Part shown: positions 1 through 14,334 of the stretch, one piece after another
Layout: the number at the start of each line of letters is the position of its first letter
Numbering within the stretch: the first letter of the stretch is position 1
From: Phanerodontia chrysosporium
Taxonomy: Eukaryota > Basidiomycota > Agaricomycetes > Polyporales > Phanerochaetaceae
Assembly (NCBI GenBank): GCA_001910725.1
Contig: MJGA01000055.1
Span: forward strand, 1-64,000
Reading direction: 5' to 3'
Length of the DNA: 64,000 bases
Made by a program: the position numbers and the translations under genes
Notes under the pieces: model-generated
What the model saw: the letters and a program-made list of their open reading frames with translations, nothing else
What the model was told of the DNA's origin: nothing
The model's database searches: none

Positions 1-850
1 CACGCGGGCATAGACACATCTCCGGAACGCGTATTCCTCATCGCCCAGCTATGTCGAGGTATAGCTGCTGGACTTTCATGAATAACTTGGAAGGGATGTC
101 GGAGCGGCGAAGGCCCCACGATTTGCGACACGCCGAACAGATTACACGTAAGTTAGCCTATCTGCCTTGCAGTGACAATAAAATCTATAGAGCGAGGCAT
201 TAGGGACGCAAGGATGAACAGCACACAAGACAACATACTTGTCAAGCGCGGCGACATCGCCAACGTGCACTGGCACGAGACACCGAGTCGGCGAGACCGG
301 TTGTCGAAGCCACGTCGTGTCCGTGAACGACGGGCGTGCGACGGTCTCGCCAAACGTCAAACGGTGCACAGCATAAGCCCTTTCAATCTGCTGGCGATGA
401 GTGCGAAGGCTGCGAGTGCACCCGCGTAACCGAGGATCAGCAGTGCCGTACTGGATGAACAGCTCTGCGACCACTGCGCAGTCGAGAACAGCGATGTGCC
501 AGTCAGTGCATTCATGGCTGACATGAACGGGATATGCACCAGTTCGGTTTGAACAGACGGCTCTTGCAGCATGGAACATGTTGTCTGTGGATAGGTCTTC
601 AGAGATGATGATGGTCAAGAACAACGTACACCAGCGCTTAACTAGGCTGGAGTCGGACAGGCAGCGTATGGATCATCAAGAGCGTAAGCTCTGAATTGCA
701 TGGGTAAGACATTAAGATAGAAAAGGTGGGAAGTAATAAGTGATACGGGGAAGCAATACACCTAGTCGTACATGTAAGAATAATCAGATTCGACCTCTAT
801 CTGCAACTCGGGCTTCGGCGGTACGACGCGCATGTTCTCTGGCGCCCTCA
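1..850. other. Unresolved region, possible minus-strand membrane-protein fragment
   Basis: No recognisable gene. The minus strand has short open stretches, and between about 570 and 150 one frame reads two hydrophobic helix-like segments separated by a stop that an intron could remove. This could be the end of a small membrane protein running off the left edge, or chance. The bases just left of 851 would hold the 3' UTR of the helicase gene to the right. I cannot assign a family. Confidence 0.2.
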
Positions 851-3800
851 TCAATATACCCTGACTGCGATAGCCAAGTCCTCACGCCAAAGATCGCTAG
901 AGTTGGAGGGGATGGCATGCAGAAATTGCTGGGCATCCGATAAGCACTGTTCGAGTCGCTGGCGATCTGCATCACGGTGAATCTCTGACTCTGGCCGAGC
1001 AAGCCATGAAGGCATCTGCAGTGCAACAGAGCTCACTAAACGCGTATCAGCACCGATGTGGGCAAAATGTGATCACGCCACTCACTTCCATCGTTTGACC
1101 TCAACTCGAATAGTGGTCTAATTCGCGATGATCGCCTCTCTTGTTGCCAAGCCGCGTCGTCTCTTTCCGTTTCTGGTTGCATAAATAATTCGCGGCACAG
1201 TCAAGAGATACCATAGCGTGAGGAACAGGCCCCAGGTACAGTTTGCGGTAGAAGGTGCGCAACGGGCCTGACCAAGACATGTCTTCAGACTGCGCTAGAA
1301 AGGCGTTGAAGTGCCCTTCCCTACGAATATCAAGGACGTTGATTGGAGCTTCGTTCAGACGTCGTCGCCGTTGTCTTCTATCGAGATATATGTCGACAGC
1401 CTTGCGCACGATAGCTAGCTGCTCGTCTGTGTGAGCCGGAAGGTCGGTCGAAGTGTCGTCACCTTCAACTGCCTCGTCGCTATCACCGACAAATGCATCA
1501 GGAGCTGATCCCTTGTGATCAAGCGGAGCCCTGGGATATCCAGACGCGTCCATCGCCTCTTTGTTACTGGTTGTGGCCACAGGGCCAGGCTCGTCTATGC
1601 AAGTCGGAGGGCGATGGACTGCAGGGAAGGGTCTGAGACCATGACCCCAGGTAGGAGCAATGCAGGGATATCGGTAGGGTGACTGTATACAAGACGTCGG
1701 AGGCTTTTGGGAGGGAAAGGCATTAAAGATTCCTTTCGACGGTCTGCCAGCTGGATCATCTCGCCGACAGAGAGTTCGAACGAGTTCTTGCGTACGATGT
1801 CCATGACTTGTTCCCAGTGGATCGCGGTAAGCAGCCTGTGATACATCCAGTGCGGTTGAAGTTGTTTGAATGATGTTCCAAGGTGTCGAAGGGTATGATG
1901 AATAGCAGTCGAGATCTCCAGTTGTTGGACATTATACCCCACTATTTGAATTGAGTACAAGCTCTGAAGCACGTGGACGATTATCATACCTAGAGCTATA
2001 TTCTGGCATCTACAAGATGACCATGACTCATGTCAGTAGCCAACATTGGCGGCTTCACGGTAACGAAAGGACTTACATGCGCGTGATATAGATGCACCGG
2101 GTCAGATACGGAGGCCGGGATGATGTAGACGGGAACATATGCTCTGTTCCTGGTCAGTATCTCCCGAGCCTCGAAGGCGAGTAACTTACCCATCTCAGAA
2201 CCGGTGTAGAGTCTCCCCAGAATAATCGCGATAGTCGCAACATAGTCTGTAATGAGACTGGGGGTTTTGGGGGGCGCAAATGGATCTCGGAGGAATCCAG
2301 CAACGCTGAGAAGCCATGTACGGGGCAAAACGGTTCCATGGATATGGGATGGGGAATGCGCTCGGTAATTCACAACAAGGGCTGCGGAGATCGTGTCCAG
2401 GAGATCGCATAGGACAGAAGCATCGATAGGAAGCCTCTGTAGCACTACGTGCCTAATCAAATACTCAGCAGCTGCGCTGGTGTTTGGTTGAAGGAAGACT
2501 CACTTCAGAAGCCTAGTACAAGCCAAGATACCTCCAGGACTGCCGTTAAAGAAGGCCAATAAGTCGTGTGTCAAGTGAACACTATCAGGTTGGTGCGAAA
2601 TCCAGACAGGGAACGGTCCTGCAATGCAGGGCAGCCTGCGCGCATAAGGAGGGCTATCGGACCTTGCGGAGGTTCGATACAAGGTGAAGTAGCGGATGAG
2701 ACTAGTCAGGAATCCTTCTGGAACAGACTTGATCCCTAAGTCGGGTGCATGGTCGAAGAATGTGTCGTAGAGCCATTTCACGGCTACGAGCAGTTGGTTG
2801 CAGGTCTTGCCTTAGTCGTCAGCTTTCCGAATAACGGCTGCCATGACCGATACAGGCACGATAGCCACCACCTGAATGAAGAAGTCAAGCTAGGTGCTAC
2901 CAGTAGTGAGACTCAACATCCTCACCGGTGTTGATCCCATCGTTCCATCCACCGCTCCGCGCTGCTTGCATTTTCATAAATCTGCATTTGCAACAAAACA
3001 AGGGACGACAGCTGTTCATGGTGCTGGGAAGGTCGTTCCAGGCTACATGCGGTCGCGTGCAGCATCCTTCGTCCCTGAATTTGCAGTAGTTGTCTATAGC
3101 GAGATAGATACAGGGCGGTGACCAAACTGATGAGAGCTTGCACGCTTCATTTTCCGCACGAACACTGTTGAGAAGGCGATGTTGCAAAAAGCCGCGAACA
3201 AAGCGTTCCATAGCGTAGACAGGAACCTGGATCCCTTGGTGCGGGATGTCGCCATTGCAGTAGCGAGCCCGCACCAGCTCATCGGCAATAACAGTGCCAG
3301 GTTGCACGACATACATCCTGGACTCTGCGTTAGCGTAGAAGTTGAGTAGTCTCCGAATGTCGATGTTGTCGCATGCATGGCGTGAGTAGGCCAGGGATCG
3401 CAGGGCGTGAGTGTACAGTGAGAAAAGTTGCAGCATGTGGCCGAGTTTATCGGGATTGTCAGACTTGAACTCTGTGAACACTGTATCGGCCGAGAAGACA
3501 TAGTCGAGACAAAGTACCGTGCAAGCTTCATTGCACGAGGCAAATCGACGCCCGAGAATGCTGAGCTCTTCTCTGCTGCCGGATGAGATTGCAGAAAACA
3601 TCGAAAGCTAACGGAAGCGCAACAATCTATGAGTGGCCGCATATTGCAGAAGCAGCTGGCTCCATACCTGGTCCCTCTCCATGTTTGTCAACGTGTACTG
3701 CTTCAAGTTTTCCGAAAGACCCAATAGCTCATGGACATGCACATCATTATGTGAGGGGCACATGCCAAGAGCCATGATTTTCCAAAACTCATCAAGAATG

Positions 3801-6800
3801 CACTCGCATGCCCGTCGCACGCTTGAGGGGTTTAAGTCCCCAGCCTTGAGAAAGAGTCTGATAGCTTGGTCAATTTGTCCGAGCTGTACGTGAATCTCGG
3901 CAGCATCGGCATGGCGGTGATGGCTTTCATACAGGCTTGCACGAGCGCCGTCAAGGCCGTAAAGGTCAGTAAAGTCGGCAACCTCTTTGACCGAGTCGAA
4001 GAGCTCCTCTGCCTTGCTGCAGGAAGTTAGTCTCCAACTCGAGAAAATCATATGAATGCGCTCACCTGATCTCCCCAGATTTAAGGTAATACAACTTTGA
4101 TACATCGACTATGTTTTCGACGACTATTGGTTGCATCTCGTGTCCGTGGGTCTTCGCCAGCCGAACCGCGTTGTCGAAAGAGCCTGCTGCACGGTAGTGT
4201 GTGGCTGAGAGATCGTAAGCAGCTGCGCATTCGAAGAAGTAGGCTGCACTCGAGTCATCGCCTGCGCGGACGAAGCATTCTGCACAAATGCGGTGATATG
4301 CCTGCTTGGTCTGCGCATTCTCGACAAGTTCTGCAACTCCTTGGAAGGCCCTGGCTGCCTTTACGAACGAATTGTTGTCGCCAGAAGAATTTGGCGACTC
4401 TTGTTCCTCTGCGAGGTCTCGTAGATAGTACGCTTCTGCGATAGACCGTTCGCGCACCATGCCGGCTCTCTGATATGCATGTATAGCTTGCAGATAGTTC
4501 TTGTTGCTGAAGTACTTTTGAGCAGCAGAAGCCCACTCTGCGCGGGAGGAGGCCGCAGCGAGGCGAGGTACGGGAGAGCCCGGGACCCACGTCGAGATCT
4601 CGTTCCGGTGCTGCCAAAGAAGCTAATAATAACGGTTGCTTAGGGACGTCGCAGACATAGCATCTGGGAAGCAACGTACGCGCATAGGCTCTCCCTTCTC
4701 CGAATAATCGATGATCCAGAGGTTCAAGCGAGCCCTGGTAGCCGCAACATACAGAGACTTGAGCTGCAGCCAGGCACACGGATCAGTGATGCTACTTCGT
4801 CAAAACAACTGTAACACACCTCACGACAAAGGCCGTGGTGTTTGATTTCATCGAAGGTGGGACAATGGATTGTCATGCCGTCTGCCTCGGCTAGCACAAG
4901 GCGCCACTGAGAAGCTCCGACCGTTGAGTCCGCAAAGAAGTTGTATAGGACAACCTGAGAGGGTTGAGACCAAGCGAAGCCGCCAAGGCATGGATGACTT
5001 ACATCTTCGAACTCCAGCCCTTTGGTATCGTCGAGAGTCCTGCATGCGCAGTTGAGCGTTCAACCTCGGGCACCCATGAGAGAGATGGCATACATGATGA
5101 TGCCTATGTCACCTAGTTCCTCATACAACCTTTTAACTTCTTCAGGATCTCTAACGATGATGCCTGTAGATTATCAGTACAACAAACAAGGATGTGCACA
5201 TTGAACACACATTGCTTTGCGCCGAACTCGATTGCACAACCGCTATACAGCGCATTAGTCATGACACGATGTACTGTTAAAATTGTTCACTCACCTATCG
5301 TCCGACAGGAATTCATCGAATCGTGGTGTCGCGCCACTGCCGCCACTAAAGAATGTGGGCTTGAGGCCGTCCATGAGACCCTTCTCCTCTTTCAGCGAAT
5401 CGATCGTGTATGGCCAGAACCTCGAAATTAGCCGGACGATCGTGTTCGCACACTTGACGATTCCTCCGTGGGAACGGTAGTTCTTCGTCAGCTGAAATGT
5501 CTCCGAGTTCGATGCCTTGCTCCCCTTCTATCGCGGCGTTCAGCACTCGGTCGATCCCTGGCTAAAAGACGTCATGCTCGCACCTCCAACCTGTACATGA
5601 AAGCTTTCAACTCATTGAACCGGAATGAGCTTCCTGCGCTGATCGTCTGAGCTGTGTCGCCTGCCCAGAACACACCGTCTGGCCGTTTACATATGAAGCG
5701 CAAGACTAGACAGGCATGAGCAAGGTTGTAGGCACCGCGGGACTAAATGGGGCGAACTGAAGGTATCCACTAGGAGATTGTCTTGGACTTCGTCGATGTA
5801 GCTGACATGACTCTCCAATTAGCTCATCATTTAAACAAGAACCAGCTGCCTTACATGTAATCCACCTTCTTCCCAGGAATTCCATGTTGCAGAAGGTTCT
5901 GAATGAGCGCGTGCGTCCTTCACCATCGTCAGTTGTCAGTCCCAGCTGACATCGATGCCCAACTAAATACATTACCTATCAGCGGCGTCCGCCTGTCCTG
6001 CCCTTTTTTTGGCCTTGACGTAAGACTCAAAAAGACTGTAGACGGTCTCGCGATTTCCGCTGAAAGCCGTGACCCGATCGCTGAGGGTTCCGTAGCTTTG
6101 CCTGTCCAGAACGCCGTTCCCACTCTTTAACGCGAGCTCCGAGCCCTTGATGGTACCTGCCGTGGATTAGTCAAGCAGCAGCTAGCCGACTCAACACTCA
6201 CCAATAAATTCAGAATAGACTGAAGAAGGCTCTGTGTATGGCGTATTTAGCGTGGACGGAACGAGATAACGTGGCGCAGACTCACCGAGCCCCTTGGTGA
6301 GTCCGTAAGGGAGCTTCCGCCAGAATGACTGGAGAAATGTGCGATACGATATCAGATTATCGGGAACGCGTCGCAAGCTCTCCTGACTTTGCGTTTCCGT
6401 GTCTCTCTGGAAGAGCCGTCCTTTACTTGATCCCTCTTGCTCGTCGACGAGCTTGTTGAAATCAGCAGCAAGGAGTCGATAGAGCTAAGGAGGGTCAGCT
6501 ATCCTTGATCATTGTATGATACCGTAGAGCCGTACCTGGTCAGTCGTTAGGAAGAGAGGAAAATGGTCCTCTGTGAGATCCGAGAATTTCTGGGCAACAA
6601 GCTATGATGACGGGCCTCCTCATCCTTGTCCACCATAGCAAACTCCGCACTTCCGTCACGGCATCTGTCGACATTAGGGGATTGCGGCATAGCGTGGCCT
6701 TCAACCTCGACGGCGAGCACCATCTTCTTGAAATACTCTTCAACCTTCTCGGCAAGCGACCGCGACTGCGTCACGAAGAGCTGCCGAGGTCTCACTACCA

Positions 6801-9235
6801 CCGCATCTACGTCTAGGTCGTCCTTGAAGGTGCGATACATCCGTTCAATGCCAATCATCTTGAATACCATGGTTGTCGTTTTCCTAGAGGACCACCGTCA
6901 GACCTATTCGCCCCTCGGGAGCCATTCACTACCCTACCCTGTGCCACTACGCCCGTAGACGAAGCACGAGCCAGGGTGCTTGACGATCATTTGCTCTTGA
7001 GGCCTAGATAGACGATTTGATACTTAACTGTTGTACAAGCATAGTAATAACGTACGACATGTAGAAAGGATGGTTGATGTCCTTGTCCGAGATAATACCT
7101 TGAATAGTCGGTAAGTCGTACCGCCACAACACGTCGTACAAGGATTGGATATACCATTCAAGAATGCCTGTCGAAGGAGTAGGCATTAGACCCGCCATTC
7201 GCCCTAAGAACACCCCAGAACATACCTGAGAGAACGGAACAAACTTATCGGAGCTATCAGGGAGGATGTGGAAAACTTGAACAATGGATTTACACAGTGT
7301 GAAGCCCTCGGACTTACCGCAAAAGGTTTTGGAGCTGCGAAAATGCTTAGATGAGAGTCTGGACCACGGACATAGTATCAGACGTACCTCCTGCTTGTCA
7401 TCAGCGCTGAGATCAGGGTATTGCAAACCAAGCTCCTCGCTGTCGTCGTCTTCTTCGACAGCTCCCGAAAGCCATACCGCAGGCAAAATGACGTCGCTTC
7501 CCGGGGTTCTCGGGCTGCTACGGTAGATGCACCTATGAAGAAGGCCACCTGAATCCGAGAAAATGCGGTTTGTCAGGTGGCAGAGACCCACCTTTTGCGA
7601 TACTCCCGGCCGCCATTCGCCGCTGAGCGTGACACGGCATCCCAAAAGCGCTTTCCATGCATTTGAGCATGGGTATACACTCCGTAGATGTGAAGAACTA
7701 ATCGTCGTGAGCGACACAACCAGGGGGATGCTCATCTGAATGTGTTACCTTGAGCGACCACCTAGAGAAACCAGCGTTGAGATTGAATAACGCAGATACA
7801 AGGTGCTATGGTCGAACTTACATCGGAATCATACTCTTGTTGACAGTCGACACGGTACTGCAGGGGTTGAGACACGCCGGTACGGCTAGATGTAAGGATC
7901 GCTCACCACTAGCCGCGTATCGCCGGTCATCTTCGCTTCGAAAATCGGCAGCCCGCTGTCAGACCCAATGAGACGTTTCTGGTTGTCTGCTGAGAAGTGA
8001 CCGAGCGAGAGTTCCCTGGAGGCGTTGCGTCAGATGACAGGTCGAAGAGAATTGGCGCGAGCGTACTTGAGCTTCTTGATGATAATGTCAAAAAGCTTCG
8101 GATCCTTCTTACGTGTATCGCGAAGGTCCTTCTCCGCGCGCTGTGGCACGACAAGTCTCCATGGCCCGAATCCGTCAGGGCTGTCGAAGTAAAGCGCGGC
8201 CCTCAACGGCTGCACCGTTGGGTAAGCAGACGGAAGGCCCGGCTCTACTTCAACAGTGGTGAAAGTATCTTCGACTGGGGCAGGAACTTGCGCGTCCCCA
8301 GTTGCTGCCTGTGCTTGTTCAGCGGATATGGTAGGAATGTAACGAAGTCGGACGTGTTCCGCATGTTCAGATGCCCGCAACGCATTGAGATAGTTCTGTG
8401 CGGCGGTTGAGATATGATAGCCAGGTCAGAACTGAGGTTTACGTACCAGGAGGATAAAACGCTGGTCTTGGAGGATTTGACGAGATAGATCAAGTGCATC
8501 CTCCCTGCTCTGAGGGGCAGCCCGAATCCCAAACCTCAAGAAGGGTCCCTCGTCGACGCTTGGCTTCCTCTCTGCCCGTCTGGCCTTCTTAGTTTGCTTC
8601 TGCGAGGTACGCTTCGACTGGCGTATGTCTTGATGAGATACGGGCTCCTCGGGATCTTCCATGCAGCAGATTATCGCCAAGGCGGCGACGACGGGGCGTG
8701 CTAGCGCCACATCGCGCTGGGACTGATCGAATGCAGGAACCTGGAATGAGCCGCAATAGATAGATAACTCTTGAAGGAGTCTGCATCCCAGTGATGCGCA
8801 AAAATCGGCTGCGGTTGAAGGGAAGGTTTCGAGCAGCCAGGAAAGGAGCACGTTGTAGGACTCCTCAGACAAGGCTAGAAAATAGAATGAGCAATTTATC
8901 GCCCTGTAGGGCAGCTATCACGTACCATTGACAAACAGTTCAAAAAGGCAGGGTATATCCAAGATATCTTCGAGCAAGTGCTGCGTATCGATGGCAGGAT
9001 TGACGAGGTGGCTCTCGAGGAGACCTATGGCGCCCTCAAACGACACCTCGTTCCGCATGATCTCGGGGTCAAGCAGATTCATGTCCAGTTTTACATGAAT
9101 CCGCTTGTCTTTGGTGGGTTGTTCAGTGTTTAGTCGCATGGTAGTGTGGCCGTTGTACGATGGTATTGCCGTGGAAGTTCGGTGCGTTCCATCACTCGCG
9201 AGGGCAAGCTTTATGCTGGGCGGGTCCTGCCTCAT
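851..9235 (-). CDS. TRANK1-like UvrD/SF1 helicase with TPR-like repeats (paralog A)
   Basis: Very large multi-exon gene of roughly 2,000 codons, related to animal TRANK1 and its fungal expansions. In order it has an alpha-helical N-terminal region (9235-8030), a segment containing ADNQKRL and EAKMTGDTRLV (about 8000-7920), and an SF1 helicase core. Motif I, GRSGTGKT, is split by an intron near 6880-6955. Motif II, YIDEVQDNLL, is near 5780-5805, followed by GDTAQTI. The core is followed by TPR-like helical repeats (about 4700-3600), a CCCH-type zinc finger (about 3115-3050) and a C-terminal helical domain containing a PH-type motif. Introns are short with GT-AG ends. The first ATG after a TATA motif is at 9235, but paralogs B and C align better with the in-frame ATG at 9138, so the start is uncertain. 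Near 1112 the frame meets a TGA just before the last conserved intron, and the following exon (1036-851) still resembles the paralogs. A one-base loss may therefore have broken the tail. Family assignment is firm; substrate and function are unknown. Confidence 0.8.
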
Positions 9236-9296
9236 GTATGGGAACGTCCGAAGAGCACTCTGTCCTCAAATGGAATACTCAATCAGCTAAGAGGGC

Positions 9297-9303
9297 TATA
9301 TAA
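9297..9303 (-). promoter_or_regulatory. TATA-like box of paralog A
   Basis: TTATATA on the minus strand, about 60 bases upstream of the 9235 ATG. The other two helicase-family genes in the window also have a TATA motif close to their 5' ends, which supports this one. Confidence 0.45.
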
Positions 9304-9749
9304 GGTCTAGGAATGATCAAGCTTCAAGCTTCAAAGATTGTACAGCAAGTCACTTGCCAAAGCTTGTACGAATAGGCGCACGATCCTCTTGATGTCTGTA
9401 TAAAGCGTGATGCGCTATAAGTAAGATATCCATGTCGCACACAGTGTACATCGAACATGTAAGAGTAAGAAAGACTAGGCTCGTCGTGCCAAAGGCTGAA
9501 GCTTGAAGTGGATCATGGCGAAGACTCGGAGTCGAGAACGCACCCTTCCCGCCGGCCTCGAGCATTCCCCGCGTCTACGTAAGGCAGGCAGATCTCACGG
9601 TCGTGAGCGAGTGCGGCAGGTGCAATCATCCTCAAAGCTGCACGTTAGCAATCTCTACACACCTTCGTCAGTCGTCTTCACTGTCTTCCGTTCTGTAGGT
9701 ACACTGCCTACGACCAGAAACCCACTTCCACGACCGTACACGAATCAAC
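9304..9749. promoter_or_regulatory. Intergenic region between paralog A and Arp5
   Basis: Divergent intergenic stretch between the helicase gene on the minus strand and Arp5 on the plus strand. It presumably carries the Arp5 promoter. No further gene, repeat or obvious TATA box for Arp5 was seen. Confidence 0.4.
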
Positions 9750-12625
9750 ATGGCAGAGACACCTGAACTCATCCGCATTCCGAACCCGCCACTACCTACA
9801 GTCCGCCAACCCGCGTCCTACGACGAGTTTCGCGGAACGGGAACACCGCTGATTATCGACAATGGCTCCACGAACCTGCGCTTTGGGTTTGCTACCTCTA
9901 GCAGCCCTGTAAGCGTGCCAAATGTCATTGCCAAGTTCAAGGACAGGAAGCAGAACCGGCCCTTGATCCTTATGGGGGAAGCGGTGGACATCGAAAGTGG
10001 GGCCAGGAGTCAGGCGAGGTATCCTTGGGAGGGCGATGTCTTGTTGAACTTTGACGCGTTGGTGAGTGCCGTTCTCTGGCTTTGGCTCGCGTCAGGTGGG
10101 AGATTGCCCTGACCCCTTGGTGTGGCGCCTGTGTACATCGCGTCCACTGAATGGATTGGTTCCCATTTCGCCGCCTTGCATGCTATTCTGTGGATCAGGA
10201 AGTGACAACAGAATAACCAGTGATTATGCGGGGACATAGGAGAACGCTTTGGATTATGCTTTCATCCACCTCGGAATCGACACCCCCACAATTGAACATC
10301 CCGTGTTCATGACGGAACGACTAGCCTCCCCGCTTCACTCTCGTGCATGTGAGTGTCTTCGAACTTCATATTACGTGTATTCTCAATGGTAGGCTCGTAG
10401 TAACGTCGGAGCTCCTGTTCGAGCTCTATTCCGTCCCGTCATTGGCATACGGCGTCGACTCTGTGATGTCCTTCTACCACAACAACTTGCCTTCTCCCCC
10501 AGTTCCATTCACCTCTGATGGTATTGTCTTGTCCTTCAATACCGCCTCAACATCCGTGATCCCTATACTGAACGGTAAGGGGATAATGAGCCATGCAAAG
10601 CGGTATGTGCCCCGTGCTATACCTTTGCTCAATGTCTTGACGCGTCGTTCAGGATACCATGGGGCGCAACTCAAGCGAATGAGTACCTTCTCAAACTGAT
10701 ACAGCTGAAATACCCGACTTTCCCTACGCGCGTCACCACCGCTCAAACAAACGTGGGTTACCCCTTCACCGCGCGTCAACTGGCATACTCACGCACTTGC
10801 AGTGGCTATTCCAAAACCTCTGCGAATTCTCCGTGGATTACACCGGTCTGTTGCGGAGACTGAAAGACCCAGCGCAGATGCGAGCACACGAGAAGGTCAT
10901 ACAGTTCCCGTTTGCTGCTCCGGCCGCGGAAGAAAAGACGGAAGAGGAGCTGCAGAAGATCGCAGAACGCAGAAGGGAACAAGGTAGGAAGCTCCAGGAA
11001 CTGGCTGCGAAAGCGCGCGAAGAGAAGGTAAGCAACTGTCTGTCTGGGACAAAAACCGTGGACTTAAAAGCGACGAAACATAGCTCCAACAGAAGGAGGC
11101 GGATTTGCAGTACCTCACGACCTTGCGAGAGAGACGCGAAGAGGAGAACAAGAAAGACTGGGCTGTATGTTTGTTTCAGCTATCGGATGCTCATATGCTG
11201 AGAATTAGCTCCATAGAACACGCTAAGGGAGGAGGGATTTGACAACGATGCCGCGCTTGATGGTGCCATTAAGAAACTAGAGGGTGACCTTAAGAAGGCG
11301 CGCAAAAAGGATGCGGACGGCGATGAGATGCAGGAGGAGCCGCCAAGCTTCCCGCTCGTCGATGTCCCGGACGAAGAGGCATGTCCTACAGCCCAAGCAT
11401 GCTCCCTGTTGCTGATCTTGGCTTGCAGCTCGACGAGGAAGGGCTGAAAGAGAAGAAGAAGCAGCGCCTCATGAAAGCCGGGTTCGAGGCGCGTGAACGC
11501 GCGCGCAAGGAAAAAGAGCGTGAGCGCGAGGAGCGTGAGGCCGAGGAGCGCAAAGAGGAAGAGGAGCGTGAGCAGGACCTCGGGGCATGGGCGACGCGGA
11601 TGCGCAAGGAGCACGAGGCGATCATGAACAGGATCAAGGAGCGCGGACGGCGCAAGGCCGCGCTGAGCGACCGCAAAAGTGCCGCGGCGCAGGCGCGTAT
11701 GAAGAGCATCGCGAACCTTGCTGCGGACGAGCGCGTCCCCAAGCGGAAGAGGAAGACGGGCTCAGGTGGGCCTTGTTTCCTTGGTGAAGTTGAGCGAATA
11801 TTAACTGGCTCGCGCAGAGGACACGTTTGGCGCAGACGATGCTGACTGGGCCATTTACCGCAAGATTGTACGTGCATTCGTACCACGGGTGTCGTCAGGC
11901 TAACGGGTCTGCAGAACACTGCGGCAGAGTCCTCAGACGAGGAGGAAGACCTCGTCAACCTCCAGACCGTCGAGCAGAAGCTGCTGGCGTTCGACCCGAC
12001 GTTCACGATGGAACACACACATGCATCGCTGACGTCACAACGAGGCGCACTCATGCAGGCTTTCAGGCCACAGTACGATGAGGGCAACGTCGAAGGTAAC
12101 TTTCTCAACCTGCTGATCTCGCACGAGGCCTGAGCTGTCTCGACAGGCAAGGCCCGCATCCACCTCAATGTCGAGCGGTGGCGTGTCTGCGAAGCCTGGT
12201 TCTCGCCAAGCATGGCGGGCGTCGACTCCGCGGGGATCGGCGAGGTCCTGCAGAACATCCTCGGACGCTTCTCCGACGCCGAGAAGGGGCGGCTCGTGAA
12301 CGTACGTCGCGCGCTCCTCTGCCGCCTTCCGAATCCCACTTATGACGCCCTCTAGAACGTGTTCGTGACGGGCGGCCCGTCGCAGCTCAAGGGCCTCATC
12401 CCGCGCCTGCACTCCACCCTGCGGCCGATCCTCCCGCCGGACATGCCGCTCCAGATTGTGCGCGCCGCGGACCCATTCAACGACGCCTGGCGCGGCATGG
12501 CGGACTTTGCGCAGACGGAGGAATTCCCGCGCGTCAGCGTCACGAAGGCCGAGTACGAGGAGTGGGGCGGGGAGCGCATCAAGCGGTGGTGGGGCGGCAA
12601 CTGGAATTCGTCGGTCCCGGTGTGA
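9750..12625 (+). CDS. ARP5: Actin-related protein 5 (INO80 complex subunit)
   Basis: Multi-exon gene for an Arp5-type actin-fold protein, a nuclear subunit of the INO80 chromatin-remodelling complex involved in nucleosome spacing and histone exchange. The N-terminal exon reads an actin nucleotide-binding loop (IIDNGSTNLRFGF) and then a run resembling Arp5 (KFKDRKQNRPLILMGE). Next come the conserved actin-fold segments HPVFMTERLASP and VPSLAYGVDSVMSF. A long, highly charged Lys/Glu/Arg coiled-coil insertion (about 10900-11740) is the hallmark of Arp5. The C-terminal half resumes the fold with NVFVTGGPSQLKGL and ends in WWGGNWNSSVPV. The first intron starts at 10062 and the second exon at 10240. 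Intact as far as can be seen. The charged insertion separates it from Arp8 and from conventional actin. Confidence 0.9.
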
Positions 12626-12823
12626 AACAGCTCGACCGGGTCTAGTCTACGATAACAGAGCAGATCTTTGTTGTTCCGGATACGGGAGTAATTTCTTGGT
12701 GTAAAATAATAGGTTAGAGTGAAGTACATTGAGAGAAGACCGACCGCTGGCAAGAGGCACGACAGGGAATCATCCATACAAAACACACAAACAAGGGAAG
12801 TACGTTGTCCATGTTGAGTTCTA

Positions 12824-13750
<927 letters not shown>

Positions 13751-13828
13751 GGTCCTGTGATTCCACGGAAATTGAGCAAAATGTGGCACAAAGTCCTACG
13801 AGCGGGGTGCCGAGTTTCCTAACCGATT

Positions 13829-13919
13829 GTGAGATGGGTGACGAGGGCGGAGGCTGGCCGGATAGTGGAGGTGGAGAAGGCGAGACCTGGGTGGGACACC
13901 GCTGCAGACCCGTCGTACG
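13829..13919 (+). repeat. 91-bp direct repeat, copy 1 (upstream of Sec4)
   Basis: About 90 bases running from gtgagatgggtgacgag to cgtcgtacg. A clearly related copy lies in the same orientation at 30171-30262. The two differ at scattered positions but share long runs such as ggccggatagtggaggtgg and gacctgggtgggacaccgct. Copy 1 lies 79 bases upstream of the Sec4 start codon. The pair flanks paralog B. Confidence 0.75.
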
Positions 13920-14205
13920 TGGGGGCAACAAGCGCCGCCACGTGCTCCGCTCTGTGACCGCGTGATGCGCCAAGCGCGCTGCGTTGCCTGCTCAGCGCTA
14001 GCGCTCACGGCCATGAGCGTCGAACGTTGAACGCTTGCACTCGTCTTTCGCGACGTTGTAGGTTGACGACGAAGTCACTTCGAGGTTCTGCTATTATTAT
14101 CTGTCTTACTAGGACCGTACTTTGGCTGCCATGGCATTTTCAACCCTATAGATGAGCACTGGCATATTACTCGGTACGTGACTTGCTGAAGCTCATACCA
14201 AGCTC

Positions 14206-14211
14206 TATATA
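14206..14211 (+). promoter_or_regulatory. TATA-like box of paralog B
   Basis: TATATA only four bases before an ATG at 14215. Transcription would be expected to start about 30 bases downstream, past that ATG, which favours the next in-frame ATG at 14335 as the real start. The 14335 methionine also aligns with the starts of the related genes. Confidence 0.45.
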
Positions 14212-14334
14212 GCAATGGAGGAGGAACCCACTTGGAACTGCGATCAATATCACACACGAGGAGATAAGGTACATAAGGCGAGAGCAGGAATTCCACACGA
14301 GGTATCGTTTTCCCCCAACCAGCTCGACGCAACG

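Noticed and set aside
14215..14334. Upstream ATG of paralog B
   Set aside because: Lies four bases from the TATA motif and the extra 40 residues have no counterpart in the paralogs.
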